From Galerina marginata (lineage: Eukaryota > Basidiomycota > Agaricomycetes > Agaricales > Galerinaceae), in contig JAECYW010000010.1 in NCBI GenBank assembly GCA_023014335.1, positions 1,612,001 to 1,676,000 on the forward strand: DNA of 64,000 nt. Reading direction: 5' to 3'. The notes below the pieces were generated by a model, which was not told the DNA's origin, made no database searches, and saw only the letters and a program-made list of their open reading frames with translations. A program made the position numbers and the translations under genes. Positions 39,884 to 51,441 of the stretch are shown one piece after another (positions within the stretch are counted from its first letter, which is position 1; each line of letters starts with the position of its first letter).

Positions 39884-40842
39884 GGATGAAGAAAACGCGA
39901 AAATTTGACTTTAAGTAGGCTGAAAACTCAAATAACTTGAAGAGCACTCTCCTTTGGTGAAAAGTTCGTTCTAACTTCCCGTTGGTCAACTTGGCAGCTT
40001 TATCGCCGCATAAATAACCGACAGGTGTAAATGTGGATCGGTGGTGAGTCACAAAGAAGTTAGCCACTTGAGAGGGCAAGGTAAGATTGAAGTTTCCATC
40101 CATTCGTAGGTATTTTTGGAGGTCAATTTAAGAGGGAGCCAAGCCCGAGCACATGGCATTGGAGTCCGATCGGGGCCAAAAAAGGGGCACAGCTCATCAT
40201 GATAGGACCCACGACACCGCCGCTCACAACTTGAAAGGGAAGAAATAAAAGCTCGTACAGCTCTCCACACTCGTTGACTTGCTTTACATTGCAGTTGCTG
40301 GCTATTGGGTTTTTTGGTTGCTTTCCAAGACGCGTCCTCAATAGGGTAGATAATCTTGACCCCCTGTGCGTCCTTCTTACGTGACAGATTCAGAGCGTGG
40401 TGGTACTGCTTGCAGACTCGAGCTCACTACAATTATCTCACTGCAATGTTGTGTTTCGGGACCGCGATTTCTATCACCTGTAATTCATAGGGGAGCTGAG
40501 GAGTCACAAACGGCTTATCTACTGTACATATTTCTTTTCGCAACTTGTCCAGCTGCCAATCACAACGCTGGACCTTGATCTTCTGAGTAAATTATTATCT
40601 CAACAAATTTCCGGTTGGTTCGGGATAAGTTCGTGCACCTGTCGAGAAAGCATAAACACTACAGCCATTCTCGAATCATCATCCATGAAGGTTCAAGTTC
40701 AAAACTAGCAGTTAACTGAAATTTAGTGAAATGTACTCGAGTACATACATCATGTACACGGGCAGATCTCCTACTTTAGGCGGCTGAGGCGATCGCCTCA
40801 ATGGACAGTGTGAATTGGATCCAAAGAAGAAAAATTCGATAC
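39884..40842. other. Intergenic promoter of ABCC gene 3
   Basis: 959 bases upstream of ABCC gene 3 and downstream of the MYND gene, both on the minus strand. No gene, repeat or RNA is supported. A small palindromic GTACATACATCATGTAC occurs near 40741. Confidence 0.5.
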
Positions 40843-43294
40843 CTAAAATGCGGGTGGCTCTCCCATAGACCGCAAGAAACCATTCAACGCCATCCTCCCC
40901 ATCTCAAGCTCCGCCTCCGTAACATCTTTTATCTTAGGCTTGCGCGCAGGCTTCTTCTTGGGTCCTTCAACATCGACCGCCTTCTCCAAAGCCAATTCCG
41001 GTTCCACATTCAAGTCAGCATCCTCCGCCCATCCCTCCTTCTCCCAAAACACCCCGGTCACCATGCTATTAACAGACTGCATCGACTGCCCGTTCGCGAT
41101 CTTGCTCTGGATAATAGCAAATTTTCCCGGATGGTCGCGTGCTCGCTGGATCAGCTCGTCGTTCCGCGCCTCCGCGTTCGCGCTCGCCTCCGGGGAAATG
41201 TCATGTGCGTATTTTTCGTGCTCAGCAAGGGGATGCATGGATAACTTTGGGGGAACTTTGAGGTAGTTGATACTTATGACAAGCGACGCCGGGTTGGACG
41301 CAAGTTCGGGATACTTGGATGCGGCGATGGACCTCAGATATGGACGGCTATGGCGAGCGTCATACGTCGACAGGTGATGGAAGTACTCCGAATCGCCCTT
41401 GGAGATAGATTGGTACTTCCCCTCTGTTATTATTCAGCGTGTTGTATAAAACATTGGGAGCGAGGTTAATGCGTACCGAGGAGCTCCTGCTGCTTCAATT
41501 TGCAAACAATCCTATGGCCTCCTTCCTTCCAGGCAACGGTCTGACATTCTCGAGAACAATACAAGGTGTTCGAGCAAGAGCTGCACTTCATAAAAGTATT
41601 TTTCGCGTCGACCTTTTGGCACTGGAAGCAATTTTATTTAAGTTTCCGCAAGATAAATAAAACCTGATAAAGCACAGACCTTTACATTATCGCAGGTCGC
41701 AGCGTATTTCTTAACCTCCTTCAGCTCGATCCCGACGCGGTAGCGCTCCAATGCGAGCTCAATAAAGTTCTTCCATACAGCCTTTGCCTGAGGGTCCTTC
41801 CAGTCTTTCCATACTTCGTTGGGGTCGTCCTGGAGCTTCTTCATCGCTCCATCCACGGCGGTGACGACGCTTTTGTACACCAGATACCTGCTCACCAGTG
41901 TACTCAACAATTCCAGTACCATCTCAGCATCCTCGCGGCTAGAGAACCTATGCATATCGCGCGCCGCTGAAACCCACGCTTGCAGCAGACCGGCATGAAT
42001 GGCCTTCACGACCCAAGAAAAGCCGTCAGTAGATTCAAGAGTGTTTGAAAGAAAGCCGAGCGAGGCGATGAGGGCATCCTGTAGACCTTCTGCCTGGGAT
42101 TGTCCATTGGGCATGGGATTCATGAAACCTAAGCCAATTTGAGGTCGAGCATTACCTCTACCTGCGTTGTCGAGAAGGCCACCGATCTTTACAGCCAACT
42201 TCGCCATGAAAGCGGTCATCCCTGCGCTCAAAAATCCAAGGCGTAGGGCATGGTCCGGCGTCCTAGCAAGATGGCCAATCAAATCGAGCGTGAGGGCGGT
42301 CCGCGGTTCATGCATCTTCGCGTTATTGGAAGTGGCCGTGCGCAGGCGTGAAACTGCCAGCCCGACGATGTTCGTTGCAGAGCCACCAGCCGCAGCTACG
42401 ACGCGATCGAGCATCGCGCGCACTCTTTTACCGCGGGCAATGCCTATCACTTCGAGTTTCACCGATTCCTCTTTTTTCTGGGGGTCTTCGTCGCTTTCGT
42501 CCTCTGGGAACTGCGGGTTCCAATCGGCGATTGTCAACAAAGCATCCAAGGCAGCTGTGGCCGTAGGGATAGGAAGACTGGTTGGTACAGGACCTGTGTC
42601 CTCCACTATCCACAGACGCGTAGCGAGCTCGAGGCTGCCTTCAGTCTCGACCATGGCTTGGCGCACTTTCTCTGAGCGACTGAGGGAGTACAGAACCCCA
42701 CCGAGAACATCCATAGTAGACCTTCGGATGTCAGGAGAGATACTGCCTCTACCATCGGCGCCATTTTGAGTGACGCGCGTTGTGAACATGAAGAGACACC
42801 ACTTGTAGATGCCCTCCCAACCTTGCAGGACCTGAGTTTCAATCTTTGCGAGGTTGACTTGAGGATGAAGTGGAGCGATTATATTGCCCAATTTGGTGAG
42901 CGCAACGAGGCAGACCCAGGCTCGGTCCGCGGCTGGAGTATTGTACATGCCACTTGCAATATTATTTGGATTGACAGTAGGTATGAGAGTGGGTTTCAGA
43001 TGCGCGAAAAATACGGAGAGCAAGTCCATTTCCAAAAGCTCTGGGCCCATCTACAGAAAAAAAAAATCGTGGGCTCAATATAAACACCCAGAAGAAGAAG
43101 AGAAATGCTTACATTTAACCACAAGTTGGCAAGTTCAACCAATTCCTGCTTCGTTCCTCGACGTGCAGCGTCCATAACCTGAAATCAAGTGGGCTTAGGA
43201 ACTGAAAGCCCTTGACTTTGAGAATATAGCGCACCTTTCTTGGGTTATGCTGCAGTTTCGCCATCGCCCTAGATTCGAATTCGTCGGTTTGCAT
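40843..43294 (-). CDS. MYND zinc-finger protein with helical-repeat body
   Basis: Exons 43294-43235, 43178-43113, 43050-41680, 41621-41477 and 41423-40843 join in frame to 740 residues. Residues 1-490 are mostly helical, with no named domain that I can recognise. A MYND-type finger follows at about 495-538: C-x4-C-x11-C-x2-C-x5-C-x3-C-x8-H-x3-C, including CSSCSNTLYCSRECQTVAW. MYND fingers bind proline-rich partners and occur in chromatin and signalling proteins. The tail has a basic stretch (GPKKKPARKPKIKDV) that could be a nuclear signal. There is no SET domain. An alternative upstream ATG lies at 43321. It is divergent from the mitochondrial carrier gene, with about 350 bases between starts. 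A specific function cannot be assigned. Confidence 0.85.
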
Positions 43295-43644
43295 CTTCGG
43301 TAGTTGATGGTTGGGAATCAAGAAGAGGGTGAGTTTATCGATTTCAATTTGTCTAAGTCGATCTTAGACACACGTGATTCTGCCGCGACATCTAGGGTTT
43401 CGGGCCGGTCGCCGATCGCACTCACATTCTCTGGTCGGATTGGCCACAGTTACACCTAGAATTTCTGAGGCTCTATAGACGATGGATGGAGTGGGATGAC
43501 GGGAAACGGCAAGTGGGCCATTTACATAATTAGCGCCAACGCGCGACGCGTGCCAAACCCGGAGACGTGGGAAAACTAGTTTGCTCACCACTCCGTAAAT
43601 ACGACGACAGCTCTCAGCTCGCTTTCGAGCCTTCAAAGGCTTAA
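43295..43644. other. Divergent promoter, MYND gene / carrier gene
   Basis: 350 bases shared by two divergent genes. No TATA box is evident. CACACGTG-like and TTCTGCCGCG motifs occur near 43370 but have no proven role. Confidence 0.5.
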
Positions 43645-44783
43645 ATGACTTCTGAACAGCGGCCAAGCTTTGTTCACTCTCTTTTGGTATGCACTATCCG
43701 CAAATCTCTTGAACCAAATGCATTAATATCGCTCTAGGCAGGGGGTATCGCTGGGACCTCCGTGGATCTCCTCTTCTTCCCAATAGACACCGTAAAGACG
43801 CGTCTGCAGGCTTCCCAAGGGTTCAGAGCAGCTGGAGGCTTTTCTGGGGTGTACAAAGGCGTCGGAAGCGTGGTTATAGGCAGTGCACCTGGTGGTTCGT
43901 CTCCGAAAGTTTAAAAATACGAACTATCGTATGACGCCTTTTCTCCAGCTGCCGCCTTCTTCTCGACCTATGAAACGATGAAGAAAACTCTTCATTTCTC
44001 CGAGAGCCTAGCGCCAGTCAAGCACATGATATCGGCGTCCGTGGCGGAAGTTGTACGGGTCTTTCCCTCAGTCTCTCGCAGACTTTTACGAATGTGGTAT
44101 TTACGCGACTCCCTTCTCTTCTTGGCCGGTTGATTCCAGGCAGCGTGCTTGATTCGCGTTCCTACGGAGGTCGTCAAGACGCGGACGCAGACTTCGACAT
44201 ATGGTGCTCTGGGAGGGTCATCATTCGCGGCGGCGAAATTGGTGTTGACCAATGAAGGCTTACGAGGTTTCTACAGAGGGTTTGGAATCACAGTGATGCG
44301 TGAGGTACGTTCCCTTCAAACATGTCGCCCATGTTCCTGCTCGTTGATCTCGCAAACAGATCCCATTCACGTCGTTGCAATTTCCACTCTACGAGTTGCT
44401 GAAGTTACAATTATCAAGGAAACTCAATCGAAAACCTCTATATGCCCACGAAGCTGCCGTTTGTGGTAGCATAGCTGGAGGGGTAGCAGCGGCATTAACC
44501 ACACCTCTGGACGTTCTCAAAACGCGGGTCATGCTTGACACACGAGTCAGTTTTTCGATTACGCAGGTGCACATTCAAGTCATTATTGACACTCTAAATT
44601 TACCAGGACACATCAAAGGAAAAACTCCCTTCTCTCCCTCGTAGATTACGGGCTATCTACGTAATAGAAGGACCTAAGGCCCTTTTCGCAGGTGTTGTAC
44701 CACGGACGTTATGGATATCTGCAGGTGGCGCTGTCTTTCTTGGCGTATACGAATGGGCTGTACACGGCCTTATGGGCATGTAA
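43645..44783 (+). CDS. PET8: Mitochondrial carrier, S-adenosylmethionine transporter type
   Basis: Inner mitochondrial membrane carrier of the SLC25 family, most like the S-adenosylmethionine importer (Pet8/Sam5, SLC25A26). Six exons (43645-43686, 43738-43894, 43949-44052, 44140-44304, 44360-44545, 44607-44783) join in frame to 276 residues, the usual short length of this subfamily. Three repeats carry the signature PxD/E-x-x-[23 protein letters not shown] and [29 protein letters not shown] near the start and [16 protein letters not shown] in repeat 3 fit the SAM carrier; [20 protein letters not shown] is also typical. The product would supply SAM for mitochondrial methylation and lipoate and biotin synthesis. 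It is divergent from the MYND gene. Confidence 0.88.
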
Positions 44784-45260
44784 GGTCGCTAGCGCTGATA
44801 CATTATCTTAGACCTATTTATTTAGAGCAGTAATTCAAAAGTTTGAGATAGAAAAGACCATACACTCTAGCGGAGTGGATGTAAACACTCTTACGGTCTA
44901 CATACCCTCAAGCTGTTCAACATTGGCACTGGTTCAATTTTGTAGATTGAAGTTCTGTTTTTGGAGCTCTTCCGAGTCTTCCCTCCAGGAAAGATGTCCA
45001 TTCTTCAGCAAGACGGACGTGTCATGAACTCGTTTTCCACCCAAAGTAATAGAAAATTTGAAAGTTGGGTGGGACACTGACGAATTGCAACAAACGACTA
45101 GGCCTAGGATATGATAGTACAACGAAAATACAACGAAAAAGAAAAGAACAGGGACAAGGTCACCAAGTAGTCGGCGCAAGAGGCGATCAAGCGAACGGCG
45201 GCTCATCATACTCTTAGAAGCTATACAAAATATTAATAAATACCCCAGTCCAATCGAATC
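44784..45260. other. Intergenic between convergent carrier and HDAC genes
   Basis: 477 bases of 3' sequence. No supported feature. Confidence 0.5.
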
Positions 45261-47478
45261 TCAAGAAGGATCATCTGGACGTTTGCCCAATTTCAGAATA
45301 ACCCTCGGCACTTTTTTTACGGGGGAAGGTGGCGCCTCCTCGTCCGATGAACCAGGACTTGTCAGAGGGCTACTGCCCGTCGAGGCCGAACCGCCTCCAC
45401 CAGAGCCTGGATTAGCAGTTAAAACCGGTGCTGGTGGTTTGGCTTTGGATTTGGGCGACGTCGTCGACATAGGTTTGGTTCGGTTAGCCGACGGCCACGA
45501 TCCTGGTGTAGATTCCTTGGCCTTCGTCCGGTCGCGTAGGGTTCGGGAGCTGGGAGGGATCGGAGCTGAAGAACGGGGCGCTGAAGACGTGGACTGCGAA
45601 GCTGACTCGTCCAGTGGGCCAACGATCGCCAGCGTTCGCTCGATCCATGGCTCTAGAGATCCCTGAGCTGGGAGAGATGGTCGTCCGCCTCGCCGTTTCT
45701 TCGTCGCTGCCTCGAGCTTTAAGAAGGACAATGACAAATTTAATCTTCGTTCACTTAGCGGGTCTTGTTAATCTCACCTTGATTAGATTCTCGACAGCCC
45801 ACCAACTTTCGTCCACCTTCACATCTGGAGGGACGTCGACCAGCCCCGAAAGGTGGGCCATAGCACCGCTTGTGAGCGCTCTATCGCTATACCCTCCCTC
45901 AAGTACGCTTATAACGCGACCGCCCGCGTACTTGTCAGCAAGGGCACATGTATCTCTTGCAAACCGATGGTAGAAAGATACAGGGACTTTCCGGTTGTGT
46001 CTTGACATCGACTCGTATTCGTGTTCGCATGCGTCCATTCCACAGCTTTCGAAAAACCAGATCAGTTCCTCGCCCAAAGTAAGACCACAAGGAGTACCTG
46101 ATGAATATCAGAACGTCGTCCCCAGGTCCTCCGGTATCTTCGAGAAAATCTCGGGCTTTGTCTAGGAGCTTGCTGTATTGGTCTTTATAAAGGACGTCCC
46201 AGAAATGCTCTTCGGAGGTATACGTCTGCAGATGTATGTTCTCGACGTACTGGCCATGAGACTTGTGGAGGGAAACTGAAGCGGCCTGTACAAGACTGAC
46301 TTTGCCGTCCTATCGTAAGGTTCAGGTATCGAAAAGGGATGAGCAAATGGCCATCCTACCTCGCAAGGATATGATAAAATATCGTGAATGGAGCCGTAGT
46401 ATATCTGTGGTCCTGTCTTTGAAGTCGGAGCACCACCTTCGCTCTCCAGAGTTTGGCGATAGGTTTCTTCATTTATTTGCCACGCAATAGCCTGGGTGCC
46501 GTTCCCTGAGATAAGAGTAAGGTCAGATTTCGTAGCACAAAAGGACCAGTGATTTTACCATGATGCAAGTCGATATCAAGGATAATCACCCTATTTATAC
46601 CATGTTGAAGATGTGCTATCGTAGCATTAACAATCGGAAATGATCCAAGAACAAAAATCATACCATGTGCAGCTCCTACGGCAACATTGTTAAGGAAGCA
46701 AAATCCAGATGGGGAGTCTTCCCCACAATGGTGTCCAGGAGGCCGGATAGCGACAAAGGCTCGATGTACTGGCGGTGTCTCACTGGCGAGAGATCTCGCT
46801 GACAAAACAACGCTGTCCACCGCCTCGCACACAGTTGCCACTGCTCCTTGGATCGCATTAATCGATTCCGGACATACTATTTCCCAATCGTCGTTTAGTG
46901 TCACCTTTGATTGATCACAAAGTTGGGCACGTACGATATAGGTCCCCTTGAGCGTAGCCGTCTGGGATCTCCGATTCCCCACCAGAAATCTTGTCCCGAC
47001 TCACTTTGATCCATTGCGCAAGGTTTTCCAGATATATGTCCCCATCAATGTCACCATGGATGAATTTGACCGCCGGATGCCTTAACATATCCAAAGTTGC
47101 CTTGCTCTCGATGATTGTAACAGGTAATCTTGAAGTCGAAGGAAGATCCGAATCGATCTTCAACTTGTTCATTTCCGCTATCAAGTCATCAGGACCTGGG
47201 CTAGCTCTTTGATCTTCTGCCTTGGGTGTCTTATCAGAACTTGCTTGGGTTGAAGCAAATAATTCTCCAAGTCGGGAGATAGCAGCAGACAGCCCAATGT
47301 AGACCGCCCTCAGCCGTTCGGGCCTTTCGACGATAGTAGACAGATCCTTTGAGCGAATATATCGGTGTTGCAGGCATGCATTCTGGATGAATATCGCCGA
47401 TTTCTTGAGCGTTGGTGAACCTGGTTGTGGCACATTCTCCAAGAGGTTTTCAGAAGTTTTGTCGTCCGAGGCCAACAT
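45261..47478 (-). CDS. HOS3: Hos3-like class II histone deacetylase
   Basis: Zn-dependent deacetylase of the fungal Hos3 branch. Exons 47478-46935, 46876-46664, 46615-46559, 46505-46360, 46309-46098, 46045-45778 and 45716-45261 join in frame to 631 residues. Catalytic signatures are intact: RPPGHHCGEDSPSGFCFLNN (tandem His), VIILDIDLHHGNGTQAI (metal-binding Asp and His), FISCGMDACEHE and VISVLEGGYSDRAL (Tyr that stabilises the transition state). The GDLYLCPESINA block and IVERPERLRAV near residue 50 are typical of Hos3. The carboxyl tail, about 140 residues, is Ser/Pro-rich and ends with basic KKVPRVILKLGKR; it probably anchors or regulates the enzyme. The correct splice at 46935/46877 skips a tempting read-through. 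In budding yeast Hos3 acts at the bud neck and on nuclear pores; the role here is inferred. Confidence 0.9.
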
Positions 47479-47763
47479 GAATAAGATCGAGAGGAATTAT
47501 ATGGCAGAAGGTACCAGGTACCACAAAAACGATAGGGCAGAGGGCTAACAAAGGGGACCGAATTAAGGTTTGCAAAATGCAATGACCAGTCGCGACCATT
47601 CTCGGTCATGTGACGTGATTAGGGCAGGGTCAGTCGCGTCCGATCGCCATGAATCAGATGACAGAATGATTGCTCGAAAAAATTGGTAAATGAGCAGAAA
47701 GCAAATACAAAACAAGTACAACAGAATTAGAAATACAGAAAACATGTACAGCAATACGACACA

Positions 47764-50700
47764 CTAGATCTTCGCAGAAGACAACGTCCATGGCTCGAGT
47801 AAATCCTTCGTCATTTTCAACAAATCATTCGCTGTTGGCCTGTCCTCGGGAGGCTCCTTCCAACAGTTTTGAATAAGGTCCCACTGGTCGTCGTCCACAA
47901 ACGTCGATGCGGGTCGGCGGGGTCTGATGCCTTGGTGAAGTTGAATGACGACCTGGGCATCGGTCCGCAGGTAATGATACGGCATGCGTCCAGACAGTAT
48001 CTGGAGGTTGTTCAGATGGATTCTAGTAGTACGAAGCAAAATAGATGGGCATACCTCGAGGGTGACGCTTCCAAACGAGTAAATGTCGCTTGAAGTTCCG
48101 ATTGCAGGAGTGTTGTTCTCATCGTCGAAAGCCCGGAATAAATGTGCATCAGCCCAGCGTACAGAGCCACCAAGATGGGAGGTATACGCCGACTGAACAG
48201 ATATCCCATCGTCCTGACACTCTTCCAAGAGAAGCGTTGACAGCCCAAAGTCACATAGTTGAGCATGGAGGTTGTCATCGATAAGAATGTTTGACTATAC
48301 GGGCAAATGAGGTCAGTGAAGCTCTCAATCAGAAGGAGAGTAGTTGGGTGCTTACACCCGTCAAATCTCCATGGACCACTGAACACGAATGTACTGCTTG
48401 GGTTGTTAGTTGAGATATGACCATGAGAGGAGATACGTACGATATGCCAGTCCCGCTGCCACTTCAGAAATCTCGAGTTAAACTAGTCAGGACAGATTCA
48501 ACAAACAGGACGCTACAAAAGTGCTCACCAGTCGTAGACGATCCTCAACAGTAAGGATATCACCACACCGTTCCAAGTATTTCGTAACACTCCCATTTTT
48601 AAGCCATGGGCAAACCATAGAGGTGTAAGGGCCAAAGGCTGATACAGTGCCACATAATTCAAGGACGTTGGGGTGGGAGAGCTGTTTCCAGATATGCAAT
48701 TCGTGTTCTAGTCGCTGTTGAATCTTGTCAGGGCAGGTTTATCACCAGTCACATAAAGCACATACCTTGACGAGCTTCTCCTTAGTAGCTGGGTCGTTGG
48801 TAGTGTTACGCAGGACTTTAACTGCAACCTAATTCTCGAGTTTAGAGATGTCCTATAGACAAATGAAGAAACAAACTCACTTTCATGTCCCCATCACCCT
48901 TCCTCCAAGTAGCCCTCCACACATCCGAATACCCACCATGGGCAATCGGATAATGTCCTTCTTTAACCACCCACTCCGTCAGGTCAGGCAACGCCGACAC
49001 ATCATCGTGCACCTTCCCATTCCCATTCAAATGCAACCCATGACCCACATACTCCTTCGGCGACTCCGTTAAATCATGCATCGACGGTATCCCCTCGTCC
49101 GGCACAAAACTCAACCGCAGCGGACTCTTCGACAGCCCATCCAAAAACAGGGTAGGCAGCAAATTCGGGCTCAGCACCGACATTTTGTCACTCATCTCGA
49201 TGCCCACCATCGACGAGCTCTCCGAATGGTTGCCTTTCCTCCCTATCAGGCTCCACGGACGCGCGACGGAGGATTTCCGTCTCAAGGTGTGGGAGAACTT
49301 GTCAATCTCGTCTTCAGTTGGGAGAAGAGAGACGCCGGAGTACACGCTCGCGCCGTCGGTGTCTTGGAGGTACTGAGGGACGGAAGTGGAGTGGTGGATG
49401 CGTGAGACGAAGGGTTCAAGCAGGATCGTCCATTGGGTGTATTGATGGTGAACGATGGGGTAGAAAGTGACGCTGCCTTCGGCATTATTGCCCCATGTGA
49501 TCTCGAAAATGGCTGTGATGGATTTCAGGTGAGTGTGTTAATGCACATAAGTCAAAGGAAAGGAAAGTACCAGCGTCGATGCAATGCAACGATTTGAGGC
49601 TGCTCGTCGGTATCGATAACACAATAATCAAAGGATGTCTTTGCGACAACGCTGGTCCAATTTCCCAAGGCTTGACAGGATACCTCGTATGCCCTAGATC
49701 AACCCTATCACTCCTCCTATGGTCGCTGCAGCAAAGTAACATCCTTTCAAAGAGGAATACCGAATAATACTGCCCTGAAGTCGGGTCTACAAGAAGGGAA
49801 TCGTCGTGCAGAACGTTTCCTAGCTGATCTTCGTGCAACGGATTGAAGGAACCGAACCGAGGTCCGAGCATGTTGAAACACCACATTGTACGTAGCTCAC
49901 GACCCACTTCGGCGAGGTTTTGGGATATTTTGCTTGATTCTAGGACGATGGTGCACAGACTATCGTACGAGTTTCGGTCTGCAGGTGAGGTAACCTCTAA
50001 AATAGTCTGTGAATGAGTGAGCCAAAGGTATTGGAAGCGAAAAAATAGATATGTACGTGTAGGAATTTATGGTACTCCGCAAAAACCGAGATGATATCGG
50101 AGAGGTTTTGTAGAATATTGCCTGCATATTCTTTTTGAGACCTCTACAAAGTTTAATTAACCATTCCAAAATCATTGATCAATCAATGAAAACAAACGTC
50201 AAGACTAATTTCATTGAGAAATTTTTTGAAGGTAAGATAGTTTGCACATATAGAACGGTAGGAGGTGTCCATCCTCGTGAAGAACACTTTATTCTAGGCA
50301 AGATCGACACGTCAATCGTATTCTATAAATATAAAATTATGGACAGACATACCTGGAACGCAAATATGAAGTCCCATTGCTCGTATCCCGGACACTGAAG
50401 GGCTTCAGACAACGACTTAAGTACGTGGTCGTGATAAGGTATCAATCGCGAGCAATTGACAATAAAGCCTTCCAAAGAAGGGTGGGCAGCACAGGGATCT
50501 TCATATAGTTTTGCGGCAGAGTCCTGTTAAAAATACCACATCAGATATGGTTGCACCCATTCATAAATCGAAGCAACATACTGCTGTTAGTGCTAGTTTT
50601 GCGTTATGTGATCGCTCGGTATCAATCAATTGTTGGACAAGACTTGCGCGTCTTGGTGCTGACCCATGGGGTATCGAAAATATTCCAGGGTATGATGCTT

Positions 50701-51222
50701 GAAGAGCGGATAGGACGCGGTTGACGGTTTGAAGAATCTAACGAGTCAATGGATAGAAGTGTCAGTTAAACTTGTTTATGACAGAAAAGTAGTGCTCACC
50801 CTTAAATACCCAGCATTCAGGCCAGTCGTAAAATCCTCCACCTTCAGAACTTCTCCAAACGAAAGCCGGCCCTGCGACTCCAATGCCTGCACGCGTTGAA
50901 TAAAGCTAGAGAAGAACTGCATTCTCTGCTTTACAGAAAGCCCGAAATCGAAATCGTCCACCGTCACAGTCAGATGCCGCGGTGTAGGCGATCCCATAAG
51001 CTCAAGCAGAGTGTTCAACGGCGCTCCGAAGCACAAGCAGTCCCACAGAAGAAGATAGGGGGAATCGAATCGCCTCCGGACGTAGTCTCTTGTGTACTCC
51101 AGCCATGGCTTGAATTCAAAGATGAGCTGCAGTCGTGATAGTGTTTTAAAGCTTTCGAGGCGGAGGTGGTCCGAGGGTGCCCTTGGTGGTTGTAGGTCTT
51201 GAAGCTGAGTGTTGGCTGCCAT
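47764..51222 (-). CDS. Cdc24-like RhoGEF (CH-DH-PH) fused to a protein kinase
   Basis: Twelve exons join in frame to 899 residues: 51222-50800, 50737-50582, 50523-50353, 50143-50057, 50006-49571, 49512-48881, 48838-48776, 48714-48529, 48471-48441, 48393-48356, 48294-48055 and 48000-47764. Residues about 25-165 resemble the calponin-homology part of Cdc24 (SPYLLLWDCLCFGAPLNTLL, ILQTVNRVLSAL). A short DH-like region follows (LVQQLIDTERSHNAKL to about 320), then a Cdc24-type PH domain (NVLHDDSLLVDPTSGQYY, FLFERMLLCC, SLKSLHCIDAAIFEITWGN). In the same exon begins a TKL-like kinase: Gly loop IAHGGYSDVW near 615, VAVKVL with Lys639, VVHGDLTGSN with Asp738, CDFGLS with Asp756, and SSDIYSFGSVTLEILSGRMP. 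The PB1 domain expected at the Cdc24 carboxyl end is absent. The DH region is reduced, so exchange activity is uncertain. It likely couples polarity GTPase signalling to phosphorylation. Confidence 0.82.
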
Positions 51223-51441
51223 TGTAGAGGGGTAATATCATAAATAACCCGAGGCCATTATCGTGCAAGTCGATGAAAAGGATGAGAAAGATGGGCAAGA
51301 TACAAATTGGGTCCGTTCTCCCCGGAAAGTTTGAACCCCGTGGCACCCATCAAGAGAGGAGCAACATTGAGTCAAAGGAATGGTGGCCGATAGTTACAAC
51401 TTCCTGTAGCTGTGTTCATCGATACCGACGTTATATTAGCT

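Noticed and set aside
42167..42769. Long open frame on the plus strand within the MYND gene
   Set aside because: It lies wholly antisense to a long, well-conserved exon of the MYND gene and has Ser/Arg-rich shadow composition with no domain.
45283..45666. 127-codon plus-strand frame at the Hos3 tail
   Set aside because: It is antisense to the Ser/Pro-rich Hos3 tail, a composition that often leaves the opposite strand open.
46870..46990. Two overlapping frames at the first Hos3 junction, suggesting a broken gene
   Set aside because: Splicing 46935 to 46876 gives GDLYLCPESINA, the conserved Hos3 block, in frame; the read-through frames are intronic.
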